DNA from: an uncultured Pedobacter sp.
GTDB taxonomy: Bacteria; Bacteroidota; Bacteroidia; Sphingobacteriales; Sphingobacteriaceae
Length of the DNA: 53,551 nt
NCBI GenBank assembly: GCA_946478755.1
Contig: CAMLDJ010000010.1
Location: forward strand, 1 to 53,551
Direction: 5' to 3'
The notes under the pieces are model-generated. The model saw nothing but the letters and a program-made list of their open reading frames with translations, ran no database searches and had not been told where the DNA came from. The position numbers and the translations under genes were made by a program. This document shows, piece after piece, positions 16,390 through 27,300 of the stretch; positions within the stretch are counted from its first letter, which is position 1; the number at the start of each line of letters is the position of its first letter.

Positions 16390-17586
16390 CTATCTTGTTC
16401 TCTGTGTTAATTCTTTAAAAATATCGATCTCTTTCTGATCGAAAGGGGTTCCATCTGTGCGATACAAATCATGAAACCAAAGTTTTGGTTCTGGAAAAGG
16501 TTCACCTGGTTTAACCACTTTACCTTCATCACGCTTTTGGTTAACACTGATATTCTTTCCGTTTTCTCTTCTGCTAAACCATGGCCAAACCGTACCGCTT
16601 TTACCAGAAACAAAACCCCAGTTTACTGCACCCACATTATATTTTTTTAGTATTGGTAAACAGCCCGCTACGCTACTTTCTTGTGTTCTGGCAAGCCATT
16701 CGGTCATAATAATCGGGCGTCCATCGGCTTGATAATTTTTGATTACACGCTCTAGCACTTCTGGTTTTTCGTAACTATGCACAGAGAGTACATCGGCATT
16801 TATTCTATTGATTTTGACATTCATTTCGCCTAAACTTCCTTTTGCAGTTCCGGTAATCGGTTGCGATGGATTAATTTCACGTGCCCAAAGCCAAGATTGA
16901 TATAGCAATTTATTCGATTTATCGCCGATACTTGATGCTTTATCTGCACCATCGAGATTATTCCCTCTCCCTGGTTCGTTATAAAGTTCCCACATCAAAA
17001 CTCTTTTATCATTTTTAAAATGTTTAATGGTTTCCTGCACATAACCTTTTAAGTTGGCAATCTCTTTTGGTGTAGCTTTATCTTCAGAAAACCTCAGCGC
17101 TAAATCCCTGGCAGGAGAATTTACCCAGCCCGAATTGTGGTAACCCGTTACGGGCAAAGGCTGCTCGCCAAGTGTTGGATTAGGGAAGTGACAATCATCA
17201 AAAAACACAAAAAATGGGGTGATCCGATGTTTAGCGGCTATGTTTAAAAACTCATCCATTCGCTTATAAAGACCAGCCTTATCTGATGCCCAAACCATAT
17301 CATGCAAAAATACCCGCATGGTGTTCATACCTGTTTCCTTCGCCCATCCAAATTCTTTATCAATTGTTTTCGGATCCCAGGTAGAAGCCTGCCACATCTC
17401 TATTTGGTTAATTGCTGTAGCGGGTAAATAATTGGCTCCAACCAGCCAAGGCTGCCTGGCATACCATTGGTTCGCTTTTTCTTTAGACCATTGTCCGTTT
17501 ACGGGCTTTGTGTAGTCAACTTCCTGCGCATTCAATTTCAGTGCGCAAATAAACAAGGCAAAAAAGCCTACTATAAAATGTTTCAT
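16390..17586 (-). CDS. GH-A clan glycoside hydrolase (cellulase/GH5-like), exported
   Basis: A 398-residue protein with a signal peptide (to about residue 20, KLNAQ) and a (beta/alpha)8 glycosidase body. The acid/base is E204 in MWELYNEPGRG and the nucleophile is E296 in IIMTEWLAR, the pattern of clan GH-A families such as GH5. The N-terminal WLVGANYLPATAINQIEMW block is typical of a group often labelled 1,4-beta-xylanase or cellulase in Bacteroidota, a label that need not reflect the true substrate. It is the only clear classical glycosidase in the leftward block and lies between sulfatase genes (29 and 9 bases away). It probably cleaves the sulfated or desulfated backbone or side chain. Confidence 0.8.
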   Translation of the reverse strand: MKHFIVGFFALFICALKLNAQEVDYTKPVNGQWSKEKANQWYARQPWLVGANYLPATAINQIEMWQASTWDPKTIDKEFGWAKETGMNTMRVFLHDMVWASDKAGLYKRMDEFLNIAAKHRITPFFVFFDDCHFPNPTLGEQPLPVTGYHNSGWVNSPARDLALRFSEDKATPKEIANLKGYVQETIKHFKNDKRVLMWELYNEPGRGNNLDGADKASSIGDKSNKLLYQSWLWAREINPSQPITGTAKGSLGEMNVKINRINADVLSVHSYEKPEVLERVIKNYQADGRPIIMTEWLARTQESSVAGCLPILKKYNVGAVNWGFVSGKSGTVWPWFSRRENGKNISVNQKRDEGKVVKPGEPFPEPKLWFHDLYRTDGTPFDQKEIDIFKELTQRTR

Positions 17587-17595
17587 ATCTTTTGA

Positions 17596-18957
17596 TTAGT
17601 TTTTGAGTTTAGGCAGCGACTTCCACCAGGCACTCAGTTCAGTTTTTAATTGATTGGTTATTTTAGCTTGTTTGGCGCTTAGCTCAGTAGTTTCATTTTT
17701 ATCTTTCACAATGTTATAAAGTTGCACATCCGAGCCATCACTATTCATCAGCAGTTTCCATTCTCCAGCGCGCACTGCCAGATTTGGACTTCTATTGGGT
17801 TTGGCAGGATATTTAAAGGCAATATCATTTCGGCCATACTCCCAAAACATATTTTTTTTCCTCAATGATGATTTTCCAGCGAAAACCTTACTTCGGTCTA
17901 ATCCATCGCCCTGATAGTTTGCAGGTAACTTTACCCCGGCCATATTGGCCAATGATGGCAAAAGATCTATCGCATTTACCTCCGAGCCTGCATCTATTTT
18001 TCCCTGGGGAATATGCCCTGGCCAACTTATTAAAAATGGCATTCTGGTTCCACCCTCATATAAAGAAAGTTTAGTACCCCTTAAACCGCCGGTTCGGCTT
18101 CCTTTAAAACTCGGTAACGGCCCATTATCGCTGGTGAAGATGATGATGGTATTTTTGTCTTCACCCATTTTTCGCAAACCATCCATCAATCTACCAACTT
18201 GTTTATCAAGCGCTTTCAATACCAATTTAAAAGCCTGTTCAGACTCATGACCCAATGGAAATTGGCCTGTATATTCATCTCCAACATTGGGTACCCATGG
18301 CGTATGAACATCATCTGGCCAAAGATTTACAAAACGGGGCTTATCTTTATTTTCTTTAAAGAACTGGAGTGTTTTATCAACAAAATATTTTGTTCTATCC
18401 CAACGCTTTATACTGTCTTTATCAGACCAGATCCAGTTTGTAGCAGTCAACAATGGGTCTGGCTCAGGACTTTCGTATGTACTTGCATGGGCATCGTAAC
18501 CATATTTTTCAAAAATCGGTGCATCTTTCACATCTCTTCCTCCACCCATGTGCCATTTGCCAAAATGACCAGTTGCATACCCTGCAGATTGGAAAATCCG
18601 GGCTATAGATGGTGCTTCAGGATTTAAGTAATCTGCTTGTTGTGCATTTTTATTGTGCTTTTTATTATCGAGATAAGTGCTAAAATTCCACCTTCCGGGG
18701 TACATACCCGTGAGCAGGCTAGTTCTGGATGGCGAACAAATTGGTGCACCACTATAATATTGGTTAAGCATTAAACCACTTTTAGCCAAACGATCTATGT
18801 TGGGTGTAAGCACAAAGTTTCCGCCAAAGGTGCTTACATCGCTAAAACCCATATCATCAACAAGAATGATAATGATATTTGGTTTTTTATTTTGAGCAAA
18901 AGCTGTATAGCTAAATACTAGGAAGCAAAAGGCAGATAATAACTTTAAATATTTCAT
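17596..18957 (-). CDS. Sulfatase (S1 family), exported
   Basis: A 453-residue sulfatase with a signal peptide ending at about residue 21 (TAFAQ). The calcium DD is at residues 34-35; the modification motif is C74-S-P-S-R; GKWHMGGG and TSDNGP follow. The serine in place of threonine in CxPxR is common. It sits between the GH-A gene and the next sulfatase, with gaps of 9 and 1 bases, showing one tight operon. The short length and the WPDDVHTPW motif suggest an endo- or exo-sulfatase of a subgroup different from its neighbours, but the exact subgroup cannot be fixed here. Confidence 0.9.
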   Translation of the reverse strand: MKYLKLLSAFCFLVFSYTAFAQNKKPNIIIILVDDMGFSDVSTFGGNFVLTPNIDRLAKSGLMLNQYYSGAPICSPSRTSLLTGMYPGRWNFSTYLDNKKHNKNAQQADYLNPEAPSIARIFQSAGYATGHFGKWHMGGGRDVKDAPIFEKYGYDAHASTYESPEPDPLLTATNWIWSDKDSIKRWDRTKYFVDKTLQFFKENKDKPRFVNLWPDDVHTPWVPNVGDEYTGQFPLGHESEQAFKLVLKALDKQVGRLMDGLRKMGEDKNTIIIFTSDNGPLPSFKGSRTGGLRGTKLSLYEGGTRMPFLISWPGHIPQGKIDAGSEVNAIDLLPSLANMAGVKLPANYQGDGLDRSKVFAGKSSLRKKNMFWEYGRNDIAFKYPAKPNRSPNLAVRAGEWKLLMNSDGSDVQLYNIVKDKNETTELSAKQAKITNQLKTELSAWWKSLPKLKN

Positions 18958-18958
18958 A

Positions 18959-20395
18959 TTAATCTTTTGGTTGATGTTTCGGCTGACGGTTCAGTGCGTC
19001 CATTTCTGTGGCCAGGCCTTTATCGTTTTGTTGTTTCATAAAAGCAGCCAATTTAGATGAAAGCTCACTTTTTATTGTTTTAAACTTTGGATCTGCTGCC
19101 AGGTTGTGCAGATTAAATGGATCTTTTATTACATCATATAGCTCTTCTTTTGGTCTCTTTTGGTAGGCAGTTGCCCGGGTTGGATTTTTCTCCATCCAAG
19201 ATTTGAACAATGCAGAATTGATAACTGTATTTTTGAAAACTCCTTCATAGTTCAAGTTCTCGATATAAAGGAAATTGATGCTTCTTACTGATCTCATGCC
19301 ATAAGCATTGCTGCCTTGAATAATTCCGCGGGTGGTATGCTCACCAAAAACATAATCTCTCTGATGATCGGTTTCGCCAAGCAGAACCTTCTCAAAACTA
19401 GCGCCATCAAAACCACTATTACCGTTTCCATCTTTAACGCCTGTATTTATTTTTGCAGGGTCGCCACCAGCTAAATCGATCATTGTTGGGGTAATATCGG
19501 CATATTGTAACATGGCTGGGTTGCGTGTTCCGGGTTTAATCTTCCCTGGCCAGCGCACAATAAACCCCGAACGAAGGCCTTGATCGTAAAGCGTCCATTT
19601 TGAAAATGGAAAAGAATTACCTTGCTCGGTTGCAAACATAATAACGGTGTTTTCCTGATCTCCGGATCGCTCTACAATATCTAAACAAACACCAACCAAA
19701 CTATCCAGGTAAGTAATTTCAGCAAAATATTTAGCCATTTGTTTACGGGTTAATTTGGTATCAACCATGTTTGGGTTCAGCTTAATCTTTTCTGGGTTGT
19801 ATGCCTGCTGATTGCCACGGTTCCAAGGCTCATGAGGTTGGTTACTTGCAAACATTAAAAAATAGGGCTTATTAGCCGATTTTTTGATGTAATCTTCAGC
19901 CTTTAAAAGATCAACATCTTTTCCCTGACCATTATCGCCATCTCTACCTCCCAAAAATTCAAATGGATAGGCAGATTCTGGTGCGTAGTGCTTTTTTCCA
20001 ATAATTGCAGTGCGATAGCCAAGCGCTTGAAGATAAGTAGGTAAAGTTTTAATTCCATCGTAGATCATTGTATGATTAGGGTAAGCTCCATTTCTTACAG
20101 GGCCTAAACCAGTTAGTAACGATTGCCTGGTTGGCGAACATACCGGAACCATATTGAACATATTATCCAGGCACACCCCTTCGCTAGCCAAACGTTTAAG
20201 GTTGGGTGTATACACCTGTTTACTTCCAAAAGGCGCTATATCGTACATCGTAAGATCATCAGCCATTATTAAGATAATATTTGGTTTTTGATCACCTTGT
20301 TTTGGCTTTTGATCCGCCATACTGAATGCAAGCATACTTAAAACAACCAAGGCCGGGCATACTCCCGTTATTAAAAGTTTAAGGAGGCTATTCAT
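18959..20395 (-). CDS. Sulfatase (S1 family), exported
   Basis: A 478-residue sulfatase. ATG 20395 is chosen because it follows the previous stop by one base and begins the signal peptide (about residues 5-27); the longer frame would overlap the previous gene. The calcium DD is at residues 46-47, and the modification motif is C86-S-P-T-R-Q. IGKKHYAP replaces the usual GKWH, and ATEQGNSFPFSKW replaces the SDNG motif. Both features recur in the adjacent gene at 20397-21776 and are typical of the N-sulfoglucosamine-sulfohydrolase-like branch. The two adjacent genes probably arose by duplication. Confidence 0.88.
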   Translation of the reverse strand: MNSLLKLLITGVCPALVVLSMLAFSMADQKPKQGDQKPNIILIMADDLTMYDIAPFGSKQVYTPNLKRLASEGVCLDNMFNMVPVCSPTRQSLLTGLGPVRNGAYPNHTMIYDGIKTLPTYLQALGYRTAIIGKKHYAPESAYPFEFLGGRDGDNGQGKDVDLLKAEDYIKKSANKPYFLMFASNQPHEPWNRGNQQAYNPEKIKLNPNMVDTKLTRKQMAKYFAEITYLDSLVGVCLDIVERSGDQENTVIMFATEQGNSFPFSKWTLYDQGLRSGFIVRWPGKIKPGTRNPAMLQYADITPTMIDLAGGDPAKINTGVKDGNGNSGFDGASFEKVLLGETDHQRDYVFGEHTTRGIIQGSNAYGMRSVRSINFLYIENLNYEGVFKNTVINSALFKSWMEKNPTRATAYQKRPKEELYDVIKDPFNLHNLAADPKFKTIKSELSSKLAAFMKQQNDKGLATEMDALNRQPKHQPKD

Positions 20396-20396
20396 A

Positions 20397-21776
20397 TTAA
20401 TTTTGTTTTGCATAAACCCGATCAACAGAAGCGCCATCATCGTGTTGTTGCTTCATCCAAGCTGTTAACGCCGTGCTGAAGGTATCAATTTGCTTTTTAT
20501 AAGCCGGATTTTTAGCCAGATTATTAAGTTCGTAAGGATCTTTATCAGTATCGTAAAATTCAATTGCTGGTCTGTTTTTGATGCGATTTACTAAAATTTT
20601 CGCTTCCTGATTTACTTCGGCTTTATCGTTCCATGATTTCCACACGCCTAAATCTCCAGGCCCATTATACCATTTTATAGCATAGGTTTTTTCGGGGCTT
20701 AGGTTTAATACGAGTTTATAACGTTCATTTCTAATGCTTCTCATTGGGTAAGCAGGTCCTTCCGGGATATTATTGTAAATGCCATAAGCGTATTTCCGAG
20801 CGGTTTTCGAGGTTGCTTTTAATACCGGGAGAAAACTTTTACCATCCAGCGAATCGATGGGCTTTCCGCCAGCGATATCAATTAGTGTTGGTGTAATATC
20901 CTCATATTGTATAATGGCATCAGTTACCTTATTGGGTTTAATTTGCTCAGGCCACCTCACAATCATCGAACTTTTTTGGCCGAGGTCCCAACAATTCCAC
21001 TTTCCACCGGCAAATTGAGGTCCTTGTTCGCCCAAAAACATAAAAATGGTGTTTTTATCCTGACCGGTTTTCTTCAACATGGCCATTACATCACCCACCT
21101 GATTGTCAAGGCGCCGGATCTCTGCCAAATAACTGCAATAAGCTTTTCGGGTTTCTTTAGTATCCACCATGCTTGGCGGCAAAATCAATTTATCTGCCTC
21201 AAATTCCGTTGGATCACCCTGATCCCAGGGTTTATGCGGATTGATACTCATGATGAAAAGACAAAAAGGTTTTTGAGGATTAGAAACGTATTTTTCAACA
21301 TCCTCCAATGTATATTCATCATTGCTTGAAACACAGCTTGGTTGGAAACCTGCTAAAATTTCAAACGGAAAACTTGTTCTTGGCCGTGTGCTATGGTCTT
21401 TTCCGGTTAATGCTACCTGATAGCCCAAATCGCCAAGATAATGGCCAATACTTTTCATATTCTTGTAAACAGGCTTATGATTTTGAAAGGAACCATGCCG
21501 CATGGGATAAAGGCCTGTAAAAAGTGATGCACGGGTAGGCACACACGTGGCATGAGAAGCATATATTTTGTTGAATTTCAAACCTTCGCCCGCAAGCTGG
21601 TCTATGTTTTTAGTCTGAATATTTTTTCCACCGTAACAGCTCAACTGCCTGCTATCCAAATCATCGGCCATAATGATCACCACATTTGGTCTGGCTTTCG
21701 GCGTAGATTGCGCCTTCGACTTTAAGGCAAGTAGGGAAAATACAACTAGGGTGATGCTAAAAATGATCTTTTTCAT
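20397..21776 (-). CDS. Sulfatase (S1 family), exported
   Basis: A 459-residue sulfatase with a signal peptide to about residue 22 (SKAQ). The calcium DD is at residues 39-40, the modification motif is C78-V-P-T-R, followed by TGKDHSTRP and LGEQGPQFAGGKW. The GKDH and EQG variants tie it to the N-sulfoglucosamine-sulfohydrolase-like branch and to the next gene. It is the first sulfatase after the SusC/SusD/DUF3823 genes. Its activity should be on a sugar bound by the upstream outer-membrane complex. Whether it removes O- or N-sulfate is not known. Confidence 0.88.
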   Translation of the reverse strand: MKKIIFSITLVVFSLLALKSKAQSTPKARPNVVIIMADDLDSRQLSCYGGKNIQTKNIDQLAGEGLKFNKIYASHATCVPTRASLFTGLYPMRHGSFQNHKPVYKNMKSIGHYLGDLGYQVALTGKDHSTRPRTSFPFEILAGFQPSCVSSNDEYTLEDVEKYVSNPQKPFCLFIMSINPHKPWDQGDPTEFEADKLILPPSMVDTKETRKAYCSYLAEIRRLDNQVGDVMAMLKKTGQDKNTIFMFLGEQGPQFAGGKWNCWDLGQKSSMIVRWPEQIKPNKVTDAIIQYEDITPTLIDIAGGKPIDSLDGKSFLPVLKATSKTARKYAYGIYNNIPEGPAYPMRSIRNERYKLVLNLSPEKTYAIKWYNGPGDLGVWKSWNDKAEVNQEAKILVNRIKNRPAIEFYDTDKDPYELNNLAKNPAYKKQIDTFSTALTAWMKQQHDDGASVDRVYAKQN

Positions 21777-21794
21777 AAGCTATCGTGTTTTTAA

Positions 21795-22487
21795 CTAAGA
21801 TTTTACGGGAAATACATTTGAATAAAGTAGCTCAGGCACACCTACCACTTTCACCGCAATCCGGGCATAAAGAAATGGCGTGGTTGTTAACGGAGAAACG
21901 GCCAGGTTTTGGCTAAGCAAAATGGGTTGCAATAAATTTAAGCCAGTTCCAACCTTGGTACTCAAAGGGTCGGTTGGATTGGGAACCAGTTTGGTCGGAT
22001 CATCAACAATTGTTGTTTTTCCTAATATAAGCGAGATACGCTCCAATTGTCTACCAGCTACATTATTAACCAACAAACAGGAAGATTTGACCACATTGTT
22101 TTCCACCACAAAGCTGACATTGTTAATAGAGAAATAAGGCCTAACCTGTACATCAATGGATGTACTGCCATTTACAGATACATCTATTGTGGTACTAGCA
22201 GCTTCCCATGGGCCATTACCCGCAACCTGCACCAATTTATAATCGCCATCGAATAACATCGACGAAAATGTTCCATCCTGCTTTACATTCACATTTATTG
22301 GTGTTACGGTCTCAAATCCTGGTTGGGTAAGTTGCAATACGCTGATGCCCTGTCGAATACCAACTGGTTTTCCCTCAAAAAGAATTCTTCCGTTTAATTC
22401 AGATTTTGGTGGTTCATAATTATCATACTCACAACTCGATAAGCCGATAGCTAAAAAAATAATAATACTATATATTAATTGTTTCAT
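21795..22487 (-). CDS. DUF3823-type lipoprotein (SusE/F-position glycan-binding candidate)
   Basis: A 230-residue lipoprotein (lipobox LSSC, cysteine at residue 19) made of beta-rich domains, with the NGRILFEGKPVGIRQG N-terminal signature of DUF3823. Such proteins follow SusC/SusD in many Bacteroidota polysaccharide loci and are thought to be surface glycan-binding proteins in the position of SusE/SusF. It lies 10 bases after susD and 18 before the first sulfatase. Binding of the glycan is inference from position. Confidence 0.8.
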   Translation of the reverse strand: MKQLIYSIIIFLAIGLSSCEYDNYEPPKSELNGRILFEGKPVGIRQGISVLQLTQPGFETVTPINVNVKQDGTFSSMLFDGDYKLVQVAGNGPWEAASTTIDVSVNGSTSIDVQVRPYFSINNVSFVVENNVVKSSCLLVNNVAGRQLERISLILGKTTIVDDPTKLVPNPTDPLSTKVGTGLNLLQPILLSQNLAVSPLTTTPFLYARIAVKVVGVPELLYSNVFPVKS

Positions 22488-22497
22488 ATCTAAAAAA

Positions 22498-24363
22498 TTA
22501 GTGATAAGGATTTCTTACGATTAAAGAGTTGGCATTAATTACATTTTGAGGGACCGAAGAATAATAGTTACCTAGCCTGAACAATCTTGGTTGGGTAAAT
22601 CTCGGAGCCACCCGTTTTACAAATACATATTTGTTGTGTTTTGTTGGGTCTGATGGCCTAACCACCCGGTATGGCCATAATGCATTAATTAATGTATTTG
22701 GAGCCTGCCTGTTTCCATTATAAACTTCATGGGCAATCCTCCAACGTTTTAAATCCCAGTAACGTTGCTCTTCAAATGCCATTTCCACTTGAAATTCTTT
22801 TCTGATAATATCATTGGTTAGTGTTTGCAGGCTATTTGCCGGAAAGCCTGCTCTTTCCCGTACCTGATTTACATATCCTAAAGCGTCAGAGGTCCTGCCA
22901 AGTTCGAAGGCAGCTTCAGTTGCATTGAGTAAAATGCCTCCAAACCGGTACCTGATCCACCAAATATCACTTCCTTGGCCAGATTGACCTGATCCAACCC
23001 TCGAATCGACATATTTACGCATGTAAAAACCTGTATTGGTAACATTTGCAGCATTAGGCAAGGGTCCATCGGCCGCAACCAAAATTCCGCCATCGGCAAA
23101 AACACTTCCCAAATCAGGCGAGGTACGCATCACATATTGGTTGGTTGCAGTGTTCCATTCCATCACGCCAGCCTGGATGTCGATCCGTTTGCCCCGAAAG
23201 GTAGATCCTGGGGTAATGATACTCCCAAACATGCGGTTGTCTTTACCTAAAAAAACATCCTCAGGTCGGGTATAATAAATGTAATCAGAACCGTTTGGCG
23301 TTTGAATTTTAAGAGCGCCATTGGTACCATCCAGATAGTCGAAAGCTTCAACCAAATTTAATGAAGGCGTTACTCCTGCTGCCCCTGTAGCATTTTCCCG
23401 CAGCGATCGCGGAATATTCTCTACCGTATAATCGTGATATTTTCCATCCAGGGTATAATCTTGAGCCCAAATCACTTCACGGTTATTCGTTTTTTTGGTA
23501 AACAGATCATAAAAATTTTGTGCCTTATCTGGATTCTCGTTATACAAAACAAATTGTTTGCTGTCTATGATCTCTTTTGATGCATCCAAAGATTTCTGGT
23601 AATATTCCTGAGCACGACTTGCCGGAATACCCACTTCAGCACCAGGCAAAACGATAGGATCCGTCATTAAATTATTATATTTTGCAATGGATGCTGCATA
23701 TAACATGGCCTGAGATTTCAAAGCCAGAACGGTCCACTTGTTGGCCCTGGTTTTGCTGCTTGCAGTTAAAGGTAGTTGATCTTTGATGGCATCCAACTCT
23801 GCGGCAATAAAATCATAAATACCTGCTTCAGTGCTTCTAGGTACTTTTAAGGCATCAACATCTGGCGATCCATCGTACTGAAAGGTGTTGGTAACCAGTG
23901 GTACGCCCCCCATGCTTCTTACAAGCAAAAAATAAATGTAAGCCCTGATAAATCGTCCCTCCGCCAACAAATGTTTTCGATCGGCATCTTGCATGGCAGC
24001 TGATTTATTGAGGTTTTCCAGAAAAAGGTTTATATCCCGAATCAGATCATAAGACCATAGCTGTTTATCGGTATAAGGATAGTTGACCCGCGTGTTACGG
24101 GCATTGTTAGCGCCAAGCCCACCAGACCACATTGCCTCTTCAAGATCGGTTGGAGATAATTTTCCTCCTTCTAATCCTCCGGTCGGTTGTAAACGATTAT
24201 AAATGTTCGCAAGTACAGATACTGCAAGTTTAGGATCACTCCACACCTGCTCATCCAGTAATACATCCGTAGGCTTACGGTCAAGAAATTTTTTGCATCC
24301 AGATATCTGAACCAAAGTGGCTGTGCAAAGGGTATATATGATTAGTTTTTTAAATTGTTTCAT
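22498..24363 (-). CDS. SusD/RagB-family outer-membrane lipoprotein
   Basis: A 621-residue SusD-like protein. The lipobox cysteine is C23 (QISGCKKFLDRKPTD), the classic SusD N-terminus, and the C-terminal SusD domain is present with FQVEMAFEEQRYWDLKRWR. It binds the glycan as the lid of the SusC channel on the cell surface. It starts 5 bases after the susC stop. At 621 residues it is longer than average. The C-terminus ends NPYH after a typical terminal helix-loop. Confidence 0.92.
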   Translation of the reverse strand: MKQFKKLIIYTLCTATLVQISGCKKFLDRKPTDVLLDEQVWSDPKLAVSVLANIYNRLQPTGGLEGGKLSPTDLEEAMWSGGLGANNARNTRVNYPYTDKQLWSYDLIRDINLFLENLNKSAAMQDADRKHLLAEGRFIRAYIYFLLVRSMGGVPLVTNTFQYDGSPDVDALKVPRSTEAGIYDFIAAELDAIKDQLPLTASSKTRANKWTVLALKSQAMLYAASIAKYNNLMTDPIVLPGAEVGIPASRAQEYYQKSLDASKEIIDSKQFVLYNENPDKAQNFYDLFTKKTNNREVIWAQDYTLDGKYHDYTVENIPRSLRENATGAAGVTPSLNLVEAFDYLDGTNGALKIQTPNGSDYIYYTRPEDVFLGKDNRMFGSIITPGSTFRGKRIDIQAGVMEWNTATNQYVMRTSPDLGSVFADGGILVAADGPLPNAANVTNTGFYMRKYVDSRVGSGQSGQGSDIWWIRYRFGGILLNATEAAFELGRTSDALGYVNQVRERAGFPANSLQTLTNDIIRKEFQVEMAFEEQRYWDLKRWRIAHEVYNGNRQAPNTLINALWPYRVVRPSDPTKHNKYVFVKRVAPRFTQPRLFRLGNYYSSVPQNVINANSLIVRNPYH

Positions 24364-24368
24364 TTTTT

Positions 24369-27300
24369 TTAGAAAGTTAAGTTGACACCTAAATTGTAAA
24401 CCCTGACAGATGGATATTCCAATCCTGTATTGAGCTGAGTCTCAGGATCAACACCAATATCTTTTAAATTATCTATTGAGAACAGGTTAAAGCCATTAGC
24501 GTAAATTCTAACTTTGCTAATCTTGGCACCTTTAAGCCATTTTTGCGGCAAATTATAGCCCAGCTGAACATTTCTCAACCTCAAATAGGAAGTATTTCTA
24601 AACCAGAAACTAGAAGCACGTTGATTGCTTTCATTATTGGATTTTTTTAATGCAGGATAAGTTCCTGGAATCCAAGGACTATTTACATCAAATATATTTT
24701 CTCGGTGCCAACGATCATTTAAAAGAAAATCAGGCGAGTTTGCATCATTTTGAAAAGGCAGTTTCAATTCTGCAGCACGGCCACGGCTTTGCATGGTGGC
24801 ACCGGCAAAGTTGAGCTGTACATCAAAACCTTTGTAAGCAAAAGAGCTGTTTAAGCCAAAATTTAGGTAAGGCAGGTTACTTTCGCTATACCCATTCGGT
24901 CTTTCATCCAGACCATCAATCACGCCATCATTGTTCTGATCTTTATAAATAAAATCACCTGGCAATAATGTTGTATTATTTTGGCCATCAATATCAACCG
25001 GATAATTTGCAATCTGCTCTTGAGATTGGAACTGCCCTATAAACTCATATCCCCAATTGATGCGGGCCCAACGATCTTCTATCGAATTTCGGTATCGATC
25101 AATAGAATTTCCAAATCGAGGTTTGTAAGTGTACACATTCCTTAACCTTGCCAGGGTAGCATTTATCCCAACGCTATACTCCAGCTCACCGCTTTTGCCC
25201 GAGTGGTTTAAGGCCATTTCAATTCCTAAAGTCCTGTTGGCATTTAAATTTTCGCTCGGTGCTGCAAAACCGACTTCAATAGGCAAAAGCACATCGTAGC
25301 GTGGTGCCGGTATACCGGTCAAATCTCTTCTAAAAACCTCTACAGAGCCGCCTAGCTTACCTTTCCACAAACTAAAATCGAGGGCGATGTTGGTAATGGC
25401 ACTTTTTACCCAGGTTAATCTGGTAACTGGAAGGCCTCTGGCGGCTATACCTGTGATCAACTGGCCATCTAAAAAAGCGTTCCCTGATCCAAAATTATAT
25501 CCCGGAAGATAGGCAAATGCGCCAACACCGTTATCTTCGCTACCGGTTTCCCCGTATGATGCCCTTAGTTTTAAATCTGTAATTACTTTTTGAATACCTT
25601 CTCCCTGCATAAATCCTGCTTTCGAAATTCTCCATCCACCAGATACAAAAGGGAATAACCCCCATCGTTGACCTACAGGAAAACGCCATGATCCGTCATA
25701 CCGCCCGCCAATTTCCAGCAAGTATTTGCTATCAAAATCGTAATTGGCACGAAAAATAAACCCAGCTCTAGCTTCTTCCGTTACGCGGTCGCTCACTGCC
25801 TGCAATTCATTAAAAAAGTTGATGATATCAATTTCATTACTTACTGGCTGAGATCGCACAAAGAATAACTTATCCACTCTTTCCTGAGTTTCCATGGCAG
25901 CGATGGCACTCACATTGTGCTTGCCAAAAGTACCGGCATAGTTTAGTTGGAGGCGAAGTACATTATCAATGATATAACCATTATCTCTGGATCGGTAAGG
26001 ATTTTGCTGGCCACCCGTAACATTGTAGGCGTTTGTTGCAGCATTATAGGTATAAGTTTTATAGGTTTTTTCGTAAGTATTACCCAATAAGTTATTATAG
26101 AAAAAGGAATACATCCCATTGGCCGTTAAGCCCTTAATTGGAGATTTATATTCGAGATCGAAAGTGGTTTGTAGTGTGCGTCTTTCTGTTTTATTGTAAC
26201 CTGAATATTCAAAAGTGGCATAATTGGTTGCAAAATTATTATTGGTAGCCGGATAGGCCGGATTTCCATTGGCATATGGCCCTTCAGTGGGCAGATTTCT
26301 AAATTGCCCCAACAAGGCGTTAAAATAATCATCTTCCCCTGGCAGACCAAGTAAATCCCGGATCTCAATCTTTCCATTGATTTTTATTCCGGCTTTTAAC
26401 CGTTGTCCGATTCTTGTTTCAATATTACTTTGTAAATTGGTCCGGTTAAAGTTATACCCTTCAAATACGGCATCTTGATCCATGCGGGAAAGCGAAAGGT
26501 AATAGCTTGTTTTCTGAGAACCTCCGGTAGTATTAAGGTTAATGTAAGATTGTGGAGCATAGTCTTTTATATAGGTAGACCAATCAAATCCCTCATAACC
26601 CGGAACGCCCTGCTGCCATTTATTTACTTCTTCCGGCGTCCAAACAGATGTACCGTTTTGGTTAATATCTGCCTCGGCAAGTGCCCTTACATAATCGCCT
26701 GCGCTGGCGGCTTTAGGAAAACGGAACAAACTTTGCAAACCATAATAGGCATTCACATTAATTTTATTTTCCTTATTAAAGCCGCCTTTTTTCGTTAATA
26801 CCAATACAACACCGTTTGAGGCCCTTAAACCATAAATGGCTGCAGCAGCATCTTTAAGGATGGAAAGGCTTTCAATATCTTCGGAATTTAAATTATTGAA
26901 CTGTTGCGCTCCAGATGGTACGCCGTCAATAACATATAGCGGATCGCCAAGGTTTCTAATCTGCAATCTTGCTTCTGCACCAGGCCGACCGTCTGGGGCC
27001 CTGGAAGTGACCCCTGCCACCTTACCAATTAAGGCCTGAGAAACCGTGGGTACTGGCGTTTCAGTTAACTCTGCTGAGTTTACCTTCGCTATGGATCCGG
27101 TTACACTGCTTCTTCGCTGTTCGCCATAACCTACCACAACCACCTCTGTTAAAGCCTCCGACGAGGTAATGAGTTTAACGTTAACCGTAGCTCTATTGCT
27201 TATACTAACCTCTTGGGAATTAAAACCCACATAGTTAAAAACCAGCACATCGTTACCATTGGCGGAAATGCTGTACCGGCCGTTGGCATCAGTAACAGCC

